Assembly (NCBI GenBank): GCA_002733665.1 | Contig: NVWM01000002.1 | Span: forward strand, 62,001 to 126,000 | Length of the DNA: 64,000 nucleotides | Origin: Lutibacter sp. | Lineage (GTDB): Bacteria; Bacteroidota; Bacteroidia; Flavobacteriales; Flavobacteriaceae | Reading direction: 5' to 3' | Shown here: in pieces, positions 10,181 to 18,879 of the stretch | How positions within the stretch are numbered: the first letter of the stretch is position 1 | Layout: each line of letters starts with the position of its first letter | Made by a program: the position numbers and the translations under genes | Notes under the pieces: generated by a model | The model's input: the letters and a program-made list of their open reading frames with translations, nothing else | What the model was told of the DNA's origin: nothing | Databases searched by the model: none

Positions 10181-10212
10181 AAATCCCAAAGCGAATGCTT
10201 TGGGATTTTTTT
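10181..10212 (+). terminator. Rho-independent terminator after the beta-oxidation operon
   Basis: A perfect 12-bp stem (AAATCCCAAAGC / GCTTTGGGATTT) with a GAAT loop, followed by a T run. Confidence 0.9.
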
Positions 10213-10253
10213 GTTACTTTTGATTGATTCTAATTTTTCTTAAAATAAAACTA

Positions 10254-11561
10254 ATGAAATACAATATTATATTGATCATACTCTTTACTTCTTTTTTCGG
10301 ATATTCTCAACCAAACACAGATGTTTTTCTGTTCGATTTAGCAATAAAAAACGGAAACCTCACCGTATCTAACTTCAAAAACATTTCTGATAATGACGGT
10401 TACGACAATCAACCTTCGTTTATAGATAATAATACACTATTATATGCTGGAACACGAAACGGACAAACTGATATCATAAAATATGATATTGAAACTGGAA
10501 GAAAAAAATGGATTTCTGCCACCGAAGGAAGTGAATATTCTCCATTAAAAATTCCAAATAAAAATAGAGCATCTGCCATTCGATTAGAAAAAGATGGCTC
10601 TCAAAAACTATATAGTTATAATTTAAAAAAGAATGTCTCAAAGCCATTAGTTGATGATATTATCATTGGCTATCACACATGGTTTGACAATAAAACATTA
10701 ATCTCATCGGTTTTAGAAGATGGAGGGCTCTCTCTTTTCATAACTGATATTAATACGTCAAAAAATAATAAAGTTGACACCAATATTGGGCGCTCTTTAC
10801 ATAAAATTCCTAATAGTAATTTAGTTAGTTATATTAGTAAAGCAACTGAAAATTGGGAGATTCGTTCTTTAAATCCCATCAATAGCAACACTAAATTTAT
10901 TGTAAATACACTTGCAAATTCTGAAGATATTTGTTGGACTATCAACGGAACAATCTTGATGGGAAAAGGTGATATTCTTTATAAATATAATCCGAAGGAG
11001 GATAAAAATTGGGTGAAAATTACTTCGCTTAAAAAATATGGAATTACAAATATCACAAGACTTGCAACAAGCCCAAATGGCAGTAAAATCAGTATTGTTG
11101 GAGAGCCAATAATAGTTGATCCAAATGAAGAAATAATTGTAAATGTTGATGAAAAATTAGAGCCAACATTAGAAAATATATCTTGGATTTCTGGTAATTG
11201 GAAAGGCGAAGCATTTGGTGGAATTACAGAAGAAAATTGGAGTGAACCTCTAGGGGGTTCTATGATGGCAACGTTTAAATTGGTGACTGATAATAAAGTT
11301 AAATTTTACGAAATCGAAATCATTAGAGAAGTTGAAAACTCCTTAATTCTACAGTTAAAACATTTTCATAACGATTTAAAAGGTTGGGAAACTAAAGATG
11401 AAACTGTAGATTTTCCTCTTAAAGAAATTACAGCTAATAAAGTGGTTTTTGAAGGAATGTCTTTTGAAAAAATTAGCGAAAATGAAATGAATGTTTATGT
11501 CGATATTCATAAGAAAAATGGTGCTGTTGAAACCTTAAAGTTCAATTACACTAAAGACTAA
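10254..11561 (+). CDS. Secreted TolB-like beta-propeller protein with C-terminal DUF6265 domain
   Basis: 435 residues from the ATG at 10254, chosen over an upstream TTG because it begins a clean signal peptide (MKYNIILIILFTSFFGYSQ). Residues about 35-300 show repeated propeller-blade strands of the PD40/TolB kind (such as DGYDNQPSFIDNNTLLYAG, PNGSKISIVG). From about residue 325 (LENISWISGNWKGEAFG) there is a DUF6265-like domain, predicted as a lipocalin-like barrel. Function is unknown. A TACTTTTG -7 element lies at 10215-10222. The CAT-like gene follows after 34 bp. Confidence 0.8.
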   Translation: MKYNIILIILFTSFFGYSQPNTDVFLFDLAIKNGNLTVSNFKNISDNDGYDNQPSFIDNNTLLYAGTRNGQTDIIKYDIETGRKKWISATEGSEYSPLKIPNKNRASAIRLEKDGSQKLYSYNLKKNVSKPLVDDIIIGYHTWFDNKTLISSVLEDGGLSLFITDINTSKNNKVDTNIGRSLHKIPNSNLVSYISKATENWEIRSLNPINSNTKFIVNTLANSEDICWTINGTILMGKGDILYKYNPKEDKNWVKITSLKKYGITNITRLATSPNGSKISIVGEPIIVDPNEEIIVNVDEKLEPTLENISWISGNWKGEAFGGITEENWSEPLGGSMMATFKLVTDNKVKFYEIEIIREVENSLILQLKHFHNDLKGWETKDETVDFPLKEITANKVVFEGMSFEKISENEMNVYVDIHKKNGAVETLKFNYTKD

Positions 11562-11595
11562 ATTAGATTATATTAAAAAGACATATTCTTAAATA

Positions 11596-12219
11596 ATGAA
11601 ACAACTTTTAAATATTGATACTTGGGATCGCAAAGATCATTTCAATTTTTTCAACCAATTCGACAGCCCATATTTTGGTGTTACCATTGACGTTGATTGT
11701 ACAAAAGCCTATCTAAAAGCAAAAGAGCAAAACATCCCTTTTTCAATCTATTATTTGCACAAATCAATTACTGCAGCAAACAATATAGAACCTTTTCGGT
11801 ATAGAATTATTGATGGAAAAGTATATATCTATGATACAATAAATGCATCGCCAACAGTCAACAGACCAAACAATACTTTTGGATTTTCTTATATCAAATA
11901 TCATGAAGATTTAAAAGAATTTACTGAAATAGCAAAAAAGGAAACGAAAAGAGTACGAAATACAAAAGGTTTAGACCCTTCAACTTCTGGTGATAATGTA
12001 ATTCAATATTCATCTTTACCTTGGCTAAAATTTACCTCTCTTTCACATGCTCAAAATTCTTTATTTCCAGATAGTTGCCCTAAAATATCTTTTGGAAAAA
12101 TGACTCTAGTCGGAACTAAAAGAACAATGCCAATGTCTGTACACGTACACCATGCTTTAATGGATGGTTATGAAGTGGGATTGTATGTTGAAGACTTTCA
12201 AAAATTAATGAATCAATAA
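11596..12219 (+). CDS. Chloramphenicol acetyltransferase-family protein (CatA fold)
   Basis: 207 residues, the normal size of type A CATs. The active-site motif HVHHALMDG (residues 183-191) holds the catalytic His186 and the structural Asp190 in the HxxxD spacing of this family. The upstream SPWxKFTS-like strand (LPWLKFTSLSH) is also present. The family transfers acetyl from acetyl-CoA to chloramphenicol or other hydroxylated acceptors. There is no mobile element or integron context, so this looks like a resident chromosomal homologue; resistance is not demonstrated. It runs into a terminator shared with dnaK. Confidence 0.85.
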   Translation: MKQLLNIDTWDRKDHFNFFNQFDSPYFGVTIDVDCTKAYLKAKEQNIPFSIYYLHKSITAANNIEPFRYRIIDGKVYIYDTINASPTVNRPNNTFGFSYIKYHEDLKEFTEIAKKETKRVRNTKGLDPSTSGDNVIQYSSLPWLKFTSLSHAQNSLFPDSCPKISFGKMTLVGTKRTMPMSVHVHHALMDGYEVGLYVEDFQKLMNQ

Positions 12220-12220
12220 A

Positions 12221-12247
12221 AAAACGCGCTCAAATTGAGCGCGTTTT
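12221..12247. terminator. Bidirectional terminator between the CAT-like gene and dnaK
   Basis: Perfect palindrome around ACGCGCTCAA/TTGAGCGCGT flanked by A and T runs on both sides, in the gap between convergent genes; it can serve both. Confidence 0.9.
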
Positions 12248-12270
12248 AAAAAATTTATAGATTAAGAAAA

Positions 12271-14163
12271 TTATTTCTCTTCTTCTACCTCTTCAAAATC
12301 AACATCTTGCACATCTTCTTCTGCTGCTTCAGCATTTGCTTCTGGTGCTCCTTGCTCAGCTTGAGCGGCTTGTTGCATCTCTTCAGAAGCAGCTTGCCAT
12401 GCTCCATTTATCGTTTCCATTGCAGCATCAATCTGTGCAATATCTTTAGATTCATGAGCTGTTTTCAATTCAGTGAGTGCTGCTTCGATTGGTCCTTTCT
12501 TATCATCAGATAATTTCTCTCCAAATTCTTTCAATTGCTTTTCTGTTTGGAAAATCATTGAATCTGCACCATTGATTTTTTCAGCTGTTTCTTTTGCTTC
12601 TTTATCTGCATCAGCATTTGCTTCTGCTTCTTGCTTCATTTTTTGGATTTCTTCATCTGTCAATCCAGAAGATGCTTCAATACGGATATTATGCTCTTTT
12701 CCTGTTCCTTTATCTTTCGCAGAAACATTAATAAGACCATTTGCATCAATATCAAAAGTTACTTCAATTTGAGGAACTCCTCTTTGTGCTGGTGGAAGAC
12801 CATCTAAATGGAAACGTCCAATTGTATTATTATCTACTGCCATAGCACGCTCACCTTGTAATACGTGAATCTCTACTGATGGCTGATTATCAACTGCAGT
12901 TGAAAATACTTGAGATTTCTTTGTTGGAATCGTCGTATTTGCTTCAATTAACTTTGTAAATACATTACCCATAGTTTCAATACCAAGAGATAATGGAGTA
13001 ACATCTAATAACAATACATCTTTTACATCTCCAGTTAAAACTCCTCCTTGAATTGCTGCACCAACGGCAACAACCTCATCAGGATTCACACCTTTTGATG
13101 GTGATTTTCCAAAGAATTTTTCTACTGCTGCTTGTACTGCAGGAATACGTGTTGAACCTCCAACTAAAATTACTTCATCGATATCACTTTTTGATAATCC
13201 AGCTGCTTTTAATGCTTTCTCACATGGCTTGATTGTTCTTTTGATTAAATCGTCAATTAATTTTTCAAAACTTGCTTTTGTTAATTTACGTACCAAGTGT
13301 TTTGGTCCACTTGCAGTTGCTGTAACGTAAGGCAAATTGATTTCTGTTTCTGAAGAAGAAGATAACTCAATTTTTGCTTTTTCAGCAGCTTCTTTCAAAC
13401 GCTGCAATGCCATTGGATCTTCACGTAAATCTATGTTTTCTTCAGCTTTAAATTCTTCAGCCAACCAATTAATGATTTTTTCATCTACATCATCTCCTCC
13501 AAGGTGTGTATCACCATCTGTAGATAATACTTCAAAAACTCCGTCACCTAATTCTAGGATAGAGACATCATGTGTTCCTCCACCAAAATCAAATACAACG
13601 ATTTTTTTATCATCATGTTTTTTATCCATTCCATAAGCCAAAGCTGCTGCTGTTGGCTCATTGATTATACGTGCAACTTTTAATCCTGCAATCTCTCCAG
13701 CTTCTTTAGTTGCTTGACGCTGTGCATCGTTAAAATATGCTGGAACTGTTACTACAGCTTCAGATACTTCATGACCTAAATAGTCTTCAGCTGTCTTCTT
13801 CATTTTCTGTAATACCATAGCAGAAATTTCTTGTGGCGTATATAAACGACCATCAATATCTACTCTTGGAGTATCATTATCTCCTTTTACTACTTTGTAA
13901 GGTACACGTTTGATTTCCTTCGAACATTCAGAGAATTTATTCCCCATAAAACGTTTGATAGAATAAACCGTTTTTAACGGATTTGTAACTGCTTGACGCT
14001 TTGCTGGATCACCAACTTTACGCTCGCCTCCTTCAATAAAGGCAACAATAGAAGGTGTTGTTCTTTTCCCTTCTGCATTTGGGATTACAACTGGCTCATT
14101 TCCTTCCATTACAGAAACACATGAATTTGTTGTACCTAAATCGATTCCTATTATTTTACTCAT
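12271..14163 (-). CDS. dnaK: Chaperone DnaK (Hsp70)
   Basis: 630 residues. The N-terminal ATPase starts [16 protein letters not shown] and has the [17 protein letters not shown] and [14 protein letters not shown] signatures and the third signature [14 protein letters not shown]. The substrate-binding domain and helical lid follow, ending in an acidic tail EEVEEEK that stands for the usual EEVD-like end. It folds proteins in the cytoplasm with DnaJ and GrpE, neither of which is in this window. The gene stands alone. Its upstream region carries a motif also found before htpG. Confidence 0.98.
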   Translation of the reverse strand: MSKIIGIDLGTTNSCVSVMEGNEPVVIPNAEGKRTTPSIVAFIEGGERKVGDPAKRQAVTNPLKTVYSIKRFMGNKFSECSKEIKRVPYKVVKGDNDTPRVDIDGRLYTPQEISAMVLQKMKKTAEDYLGHEVSEAVVTVPAYFNDAQRQATKEAGEIAGLKVARIINEPTAAALAYGMDKKHDDKKIVVFDFGGGTHDVSILELGDGVFEVLSTDGDTHLGGDDVDEKIINWLAEEFKAEENIDLREDPMALQRLKEAAEKAKIELSSSSETEINLPYVTATASGPKHLVRKLTKASFEKLIDDLIKRTIKPCEKALKAAGLSKSDIDEVILVGGSTRIPAVQAAVEKFFGKSPSKGVNPDEVVAVGAAIQGGVLTGDVKDVLLLDVTPLSLGIETMGNVFTKLIEANTTIPTKKSQVFSTAVDNQPSVEIHVLQGERAMAVDNNTIGRFHLDGLPPAQRGVPQIEVTFDIDANGLINVSAKDKGTGKEHNIRIEASSGLTDEEIQKMKQEAEANADADKEAKETAEKINGADSMIFQTEKQLKEFGEKLSDDKKGPIEAALTELKTAHESKDIAQIDAAMETINGAWQAASEEMQQAAQAEQGAPEANAEAAEEDVQDVDFEEVEEEK

Positions 14164-14212
14164 AATTTTATATTTTAATTGTGTTGATATTTTTTTTCTA
14201 ACATTTTATACA

Positions 14213-14247
14213 AGTCAATCATTATGCCAACAGATTTTTTATGCCAA
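14213..14247 (-). promoter_or_regulatory. Repeated TTGGCATAA boxes upstream of dnaK
   Basis: On the minus strand TTGGCATAA occurs twice with a 17-bp period (14247-14239 and 14230-14222). The copy nearer the gene continues as an 18-mer, TTGGCATAATGATTGACT, ending 49 bases before the ATG. The 18-mer resembles TTGGTATTTTTTTTGACT before htpG. Spacing GG-N10-GA recalls a sigma-54 site but lacks the usual GC at -12. Confidence 0.5.
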
Positions 14248-14366
14248 CTTGTCACATTTAAAATACAGATTCATCCATTTGTCATTTTATTTCAATAAAA
14301 TTTAGTTATCATCGCAACATATTTTACTTATATTATATATTAGCACTCTAAAAAATCAACTAACAA

Positions 14367-15791
14367 ATGGAATGTATTTCAGTTTTTGATATGCTTAAAA
14401 TAGGTGTTGGACCTTCAAGTTCACACACTCTAGGACCTTGGAGAGCTGCTGAGCGATGGATTAAGCATCTTAATGATAATTTGCTGTTAGATAAAATAAC
14501 ATCTATAAAAGTAGATTTATACGGCTCATTATCTCTTACAGGAAAAGGACATGCAACAGATTTTGCCGTCATATTAGGTTTGTCTGGAAAAGATCCTGAA
14601 ACTATACCTGTAGATACTATCGATTCAATCATCAAAGAAACAAAAGAATCAAATAAACTAAACTTTAATAACTATAAGAATATTGATTTTAATAGTTCAG
14701 AATCTATTATTTTTAATAGAGATTTCCTTCCGTATCATTCTAATGGAATAAAATTTACAGGTTTTGAAAATGAAACTGAAATATCTTCAGAAATCTATTA
14801 TTCTATTGGTGGTGGATTTGTAGTACAGGAAGAAAGAACAGTTTCTAAAAAGAAAGACAAACTCTATAATTCTTTTCCATTTCCAATTCAAACTGCAAAA
14901 GAATTGGAAGAATATTGCAAAAAAGAGAATACTCCAATTTCCGAAATTGTTTTAAAAAACGAACTCTCTTTAAAATCTGAAAAAGAAATTGATGCTGAAC
15001 TTTTACGCATTTGGAATACAATGCTTGAATGTATGTATCTAGGTTGTCATACAGAAGGTACTTTACCTGGAGGATTGAATGTGAGAAGAAGAGCCTTTGA
15101 CATACATCAGAGATTAAAAGGAGAAACACCTTATTCTAATCATCAAGAATGGATACATTCAATAAGAAATACTGAAGTGAAATTTAGACAAATTCTAAAA
15201 TGGGTTAGTTGTTTTGCACTAAGTGTAAATGAAGTAAATGCTTCTTTAGGACGTGTCGTAACTGCACCAACAAACGGAAGTGCTGGAGTAATTCCTGCAG
15301 TTCTAATGTACTATTTAGTTATTGAAGATCATACTGCCAATTTTGAGCATATTAAAAAATTCTTATTAGTAGCAGGTGAAATAGGAAGTATCGTAAAGAA
15401 AGGTGCCACCATATCTGCAGCGATGGGAGGCTGCCAAGCAGAAATTGGGGTTTCTTCTGCAATGGCTGCAGGAGCTTTAACTGAATTATTAGGTGGAACT
15501 CCTGAGCAAGTCTTAATGGCAAGTGAAATTGCTATGGAACATCATCTTGGTTTAACCTGTGATCCTATTGGAGGTTTAGTCCAAATACCATGTATAGAAC
15601 GTAATGCAATGGGAGCAATAAAAGCTATTAATGCCGCTGAATTGGCTTTAGAATCTGATGTGAAAAATGCCAAAGTTCCTTTTGATAAAGTAATTTCTAC
15701 GATGTGGAAAACTTCACTAGATATGAATACAAAATATAAAGAAACTTCTGAAGGAGGGCTGGCTGTAAGTGTAAACATTTCAGATTGTTAA
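14367..15791 (+). CDS. sdaA: L-serine ammonia-lyase (single-chain, iron-sulfur)
   Basis: 474 residues. The N-terminal beta domain begins with the family's conserved segment [17 protein letters not shown]. The C-terminal alpha domain carries three Cys expected to bind the 4Fe-4S cluster: [16 protein letters not shown] and IPCIERN. The enzyme converts L-serine to pyruvate and ammonia in the cytosol. Both domains are fused, as in E. coli SdaA. It is divergent from dnaK across 203 bp. No partner gene is adjacent; DUF2853 downstream has its own -7 element. Confidence 0.95.
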   Translation: MECISVFDMLKIGVGPSSSHTLGPWRAAERWIKHLNDNLLLDKITSIKVDLYGSLSLTGKGHATDFAVILGLSGKDPETIPVDTIDSIIKETKESNKLNFNNYKNIDFNSSESIIFNRDFLPYHSNGIKFTGFENETEISSEIYYSIGGGFVVQEERTVSKKKDKLYNSFPFPIQTAKELEEYCKKENTPISEIVLKNELSLKSEKEIDAELLRIWNTMLECMYLGCHTEGTLPGGLNVRRRAFDIHQRLKGETPYSNHQEWIHSIRNTEVKFRQILKWVSCFALSVNEVNASLGRVVTAPTNGSAGVIPAVLMYYLVIEDHTANFEHIKKFLLVAGEIGSIVKKGATISAAMGGCQAEIGVSSAMAAGALTELLGGTPEQVLMASEIAMEHHLGLTCDPIGGLVQIPCIERNAMGAIKAINAAELALESDVKNAKVPFDKVISTMWKTSLDMNTKYKETSEGGLAVSVNISDC

Positions 15792-15822
15792 GGTTTTTTT
15801 TTAAGAAATGAATAATATTCTT

Positions 15823-15830
15823 TATATTTG
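15823..15830 (+). promoter_or_regulatory. -7 promoter element TATATTTG before the DUF2853 gene
   Basis: Exact TAnnTTTG match 34 bases before the ATG at 15865; no clear TTG at -33. Confidence 0.6.
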
Positions 15831-15864
15831 GAAAACGATTAACCATTAATTAAAACTTCAAGAC

Positions 15865-16206
15865 ATGAGTAAATTTGACGAAAAAGTAGCGAAATACAAA
15901 AAATTTATGGACGATAGAGATTTTCGTTCTAACGATGATTTGCTAAGAGCTGTAACAAAAGGATTAGGACCATCAATTTATAAAGCAGATGCTGAAACAG
16001 TTTCTGGTTCAGACCCTAAAGAATTAGCAACTGTGAAAAATAACTTTTTAATTAAAAAATTAGGCTTAGCAGATGATGCTAAATTAGATGCTGGAATTGC
16101 TGAAGTAATGGATAGAATTGGAAAATCTGAAAGAAATAAATACAGAGCTGTTGTATATTATATGCTTATGAAAAAATTTGACAAAGAATCTGTTTACGGA
16201 TTCTAA
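15865..16206 (+). CDS. DUF2853 family protein
   Basis: 113 residues, cytoplasmic, charged and helical, with the DUF2853 pattern: an N-terminal KVAKYKKFMDDRDF helix, the central VTKGLGPSIYKADAETVSGSD loop, and a C-terminal MDRIGKSERNKYRAVVYYML helix. The family is common in Bacteroidota and proteobacteria and has a solved all-helical fold, but no known function. It is a single-gene unit with its own promoter and a strong terminator. Confidence 0.9.
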   Translation: MSKFDEKVAKYKKFMDDRDFRSNDDLLRAVTKGLGPSIYKADAETVSGSDPKELATVKNNFLIKKLGLADDAKLDAGIAEVMDRIGKSERNKYRAVVYYMLMKKFDKESVYGF

Positions 16207-16224
16207 TATTACTAGATCTAACTT

Positions 16225-16264
16225 AAAAAAAGACCGATTTTATATAAAATCGGTCTTTTTTTTT
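16225..16264. terminator. Terminator between DUF2853 and yaaA genes
   Basis: Perfect stem AGACCGATTTTA / TAAAATCGGTCT (16231-16242, 16245-16256), A run before and T run after. It lies between convergent genes and can serve both. Confidence 0.9.
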
Positions 16265-17021
16265 ATCTAGTAAATACTAATTCTTTTTCTGTAGATAATT
16301 TACTGTCAAACCTGTACTTATCAGTATTAAATCCTTTTATACCTTCAACAGTTTCTATGTTGTTTTGAATAATATAGCGCGTCATTGATCCTCTTGCTAA
16401 CTTCGCAAAGATTGCGATTGTTTTATACGCTCCATTTTTATATTCTTTAAAAATTGGTGTAATAATAGGAACCTTCAACTCTTTAGGTTTAATCACCTTA
16501 AAATATTCATTACTTGCAAGGTTCACAAACAATTCATCATCAGTCATTTCATTATTTAAAGCATTGGTAATTGTACTTCCCCAAAATTGATAAAGAGTAT
16601 CCTTTCTACCAACTTTTAACTTTGTACTCATTTCCAATCGATATGCTTGTATCAAATCTAATGGTTTTAATATTCCGTATTGTCCAGAAAGTATGCGCAA
16701 CTTATCTTGTAGTTGCGGCATCTTTTCTTGTGAGATAGAATCAACATCCAATCCACGATACACATCACCTGTAAAAGCATAGATTGCCTGTTTTGCGTTT
16801 TCTAAACTAAAAGGTAAATTCCATTCTTGGTTACGCTCATAATTCAACTGACCTAAGTTTGTCGAAATATGCATTAATTCAGCTAATTTTTTTACAGATT
16901 TCTTTTTTAAAACAGTATTTAACTTTGCTGCTTCTTGCAAAAAAATACTACTTGTATGTAACGAAGTTGGAGCTTTTGACTCAAAATCTAATGATTTTGC
17001 AGGTGAAATAACTATTTTCAT
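16263..17021 (-). CDS. yaaA: Peroxide stress protein YaaA (DUF328 / UPF0246)
   Basis: 252 residues, normal length. The N-terminus MKIVISPAKSLDF is the family signature. The middle has QAIYAFTGDVYRGLD and the LRILSGQYGILKPLDLIQAYRLEM block, and the C-terminal half has the LASNEYFK segment. E. coli YaaA lowers free iron and protects from oxidative damage, and the fold binds DNA. It is likely the last gene of a PASTA-rluD-yaaA unit (35-bp gap). Confidence 0.93.
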   Translation of the reverse strand: MKIVISPAKSLDFESKAPTSLHTSSIFLQEAAKLNTVLKKKSVKKLAELMHISTNLGQLNYERNQEWNLPFSLENAKQAIYAFTGDVYRGLDVDSISQEKMPQLQDKLRILSGQYGILKPLDLIQAYRLEMSTKLKVGRKDTLYQFWGSTITNALNNEMTDDELFVNLASNEYFKVIKPKELKVPIITPIFKEYKNGAYKTIAIFAKLARGSMTRYIIQNNIETVEGIKGFNTDKYRFDSKLSTEKELVFTR

Positions 17022-17056
17022 TAATGCTAATTTATTATTTTATTTAAAAACTCATT

Positions 17057-18079
17057 TTACTCATTCTGATTCACAGTATAGTTTCTCCATTTTTCGACAC
17101 ATTGTCTTATATCCTCAGGGATTTCAGAATTAAACTGCATGAACTTTCCTGTTGTAGGATGCGTAAAACCTAAAGTTTTAGCGTGTAAGGCTTGCCTTGG
17201 TAATACTTTAAAACAATTATCTACAAACTGCTTGTACTTCGTAAACGTGGTTCCTTTTAAAATGCGCTCACCTCCATAACGCTCATCATTAAAAAGTGTG
17301 TGACCAATATGTTTAAAATGTGCTCTAATTTGATGCGTTCTTCCAGTTTCTAGCTTGCATTCAACCAACGTTACATAACTAAAACGTTCCAATACTTTAT
17401 AGTGTGTAACAGCATGTTTTCCAAAATCACCTTCTGGAAAAACATCCATTTGCAAACGATTTTTTAAGCTACGTCCAATATTTCCTTGAATAGTCCCGTC
17501 TTCTTGATCTATATTTCCCCAAACTAATGCGTAGTACAATCTTTCTGTCGTACGATCAAAAAATTGTTTTGATAGATGCGCCATCGCAAGTTCAGTTTTT
17601 GCTACAACCAACAATCCACTTGTGTCTTTATCGATTCTATGTACCAATCCTGGACGTTCGTTGCTATTGGTTGGTAAATTTTCGATGTGATGAATCAATC
17701 CATTTACTAATGTTCCTGAGTAATTACCATGACCTGGATGGACTACCATTCCTGCAATTTTATTTACAACCATTACATCATCATCTTCATATACTATATC
17801 AATCGGAATGTCTTCGGCAACCAATAGATTTTCATGAGGAGGATATGTTAATACTACACGTACAACATCATTTCCTTTCACTTTATAACTTGATTTAACT
17901 GGAATTTCATTCACCAAAACATTTCCTGCTTTGGCTGCTAATTGAATTTTATTTCGTGTAGCATTTTCAATGAAATTCATCAAAAACTTATCTACACGAA
18001 GTGGTTCTTGACCTTCGTGTGCCGTATATTTAAAATGCTCATATAACTCTTCATTTTCTAATGCTTCCTCTTCTTTCAT
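17057..18079 (-). CDS. RluA/RluD family 23S rRNA pseudouridine synthase
   Basis: 340 residues. An N-terminal S4 RNA-binding domain (about residues 24-85, LRVDKFLMNFIENATRNKIQ) is followed by the pseudouridine synthase core, with the catalytic Asp in HRIDKDTSGLLVVAKT and the GRTHQIRAH motif. RluD-type enzymes modify helix 69 of 23S rRNA. The PASTA gene ends 24 bp upstream. The neighbourhood (PASTA protein, this gene, divergent ddl and coaD) is one I recall as common in Flavobacteriaceae. Confidence 0.94.
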   Translation of the reverse strand: MKEEEALENEELYEHFKYTAHEGQEPLRVDKFLMNFIENATRNKIQLAAKAGNVLVNEIPVKSSYKVKGNDVVRVVLTYPPHENLLVAEDIPIDIVYEDDDVMVVNKIAGMVVHPGHGNYSGTLVNGLIHHIENLPTNSNERPGLVHRIDKDTSGLLVVAKTELAMAHLSKQFFDRTTERLYYALVWGNIDQEDGTIQGNIGRSLKNRLQMDVFPEGDFGKHAVTHYKVLERFSYVTLVECKLETGRTHQIRAHFKHIGHTLFNDERYGGERILKGTTFTKYKQFVDNCFKVLPRQALHAKTLGFTHPTTGKFMQFNSEIPEDIRQCVEKWRNYTVNQNE

Positions 18080-18103
18080 GTGTTTTCTTTCTATTAGTCG
18101 AAT

Positions 18104-18661
18104 TTAACGGCCATTTCCGTCACCTAATTTCAAATTTACTACAGAGTTTTTAGGCAACTTCGTCCCAACTTCTATAGCCTTACCTTTATGATACAATCCT
18201 CTGACAACATCTTTAGCAATATCTGGAATATATTTTGGGTTATTTCCTATTCTAAAACCTACCGATATCAAAACAGTTTCAGCATTTCTGCGCGATTTTC
18301 TTAACACATCTGGAATGATAACATTTTGATATGTTGGTCTATTTATTTTTAGATAAATTTTTCTACTTTCCTTTACAAAATCTCCGGCTTCAGGATCTTG
18401 CTCAATAACTGAAAGTGGCGGATAATCAGGATTATAATTAGCAGAATCAACTATTTTTAATTTCAAATCTAATTCTTCTAACTTTACTTTAACTTCGCTT
18501 ATTGTTAACTTTGATAAATCCGGAACTTCAATTTTTTGACTGTGATTTGTCGTAATTTTCATCCATTGCATCAATATTACAACAAACACCAACAACCCAA
18601 TAATTGCAACTCCTAATTGCTTCAAAAAAGTCTTACTTTTCACAAAATTTAATAAACTCAT
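18104..18661 (-). CDS. PASTA domain-containing membrane protein
   Basis: 185 residues. A short cytoplasmic N-terminus, one membrane helix at about 17-35 (VAIIGLLVFVVILMQWM), then two PASTA repeats (from about VPDLSKLTISEVKVKLEELDL and IIPDVLRKSRRNAETVLISVGF). PASTA domains bind peptidoglycan-related ligands in Ser/Thr kinases and PBPs. There is no kinase or transpeptidase domain here, so it is probably a small periplasmic binding or scaffold protein. Divergence from ddl fits a link to the cell wall (inference). Confidence 0.9.
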   Translation of the reverse strand: MSLLNFVKSKTFLKQLGVAIIGLLVFVVILMQWMKITTNHSQKIEVPDLSKLTISEVKVKLEELDLKLKIVDSANYNPDYPPLSVIEQDPEAGDFVKESRKIYLKINRPTYQNVIIPDVLRKSRRNAETVLISVGFRIGNNPKYIPDIAKDVVRGLYHKGKAIEVGTKLPKNSVVNLKLGDGNGR

Positions 18662-18679
18662 ATCCTCTTTTTATTTCAA

Positions 18680-18687
18680 CAAAGATA
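18680..18687 (-). promoter_or_regulatory. -7 promoter element TATCTTTG before the PASTA gene
   Basis: TAnnTTTG on the minus strand, 18 bases before the ATG at 18661; no good -33 TTG. Confidence 0.5.
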
Positions 18688-18735
18688 TAAAACGTATTTT
18701 TATCCCTTTAAATTATATTTAATAAATTTTTAAAC

Positions 18736-18843
18736 GTCAGTTCGAGTGATTTTAGGAGTGATAACGAGGAAAATTGTATCGAGAACAGTTGCTTTAAATA
18801 GTTCTCGATAAAAAATTCTTATTAGAATTTCACTCGAACTGAC
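18736..18843. repeat. 108-bp nested palindromic intergenic repeat
   Basis: Outer arms GTCAGTTCGAGTGA (18736-18749) and TCACTCGAACTGAC (18830-18843) are perfect 14-bp inverted repeats. Inner arms TATCGAGAAC (18777-18786) and GTTCTCGATA (18801-18810) are also perfect. It lies between the divergent PASTA and ddl genes and belongs to the same TCGAG-rich family as the repeats near 19.9 and 24.4 kb. Confidence 0.8.
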
Positions 18844-18854
18844 ATTTTAACTAT

Positions 18855-18862
18855 TACTTTTG
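18855..18862 (+). promoter_or_regulatory. -7 promoter element TACTTTTG before ddl
   Basis: TAnnTTTG match 17 bases before the ATG at 18880. The palindromic repeat ends 12 bp upstream and takes up the -33 area. Confidence 0.55.
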
Positions 18863-18879
18863 TTATTTACACAAAAAAC

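Noticed and set aside
11596-12219. CAT-like gene as an acquired resistance gene
   Set aside because: No insertion sequence, integron or base-composition change around it; it sits among ordinary chromosomal genes.
12307-13636. Long open frames on the plus strand opposite dnaK
   Set aside because: They are shadows of the dnaK codons; no start context, no family resemblance, and dnaK is intact across them.
14213-14230. dnaK box as a true sigma-54 promoter
   Set aside because: The -12 part reads GA where GC is nearly invariant, and housekeeping heat-shock genes are not usual sigma-54 targets; kept only as a shared motif.
14248-14256. CTTGTCACA shared by the dnaK and htpG upstream regions (also 47032-47040)
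   Set aside because: A 9-mer match in opposite orientation relative to the genes is within what chance allows in two AT-rich regions of about 200 bp.
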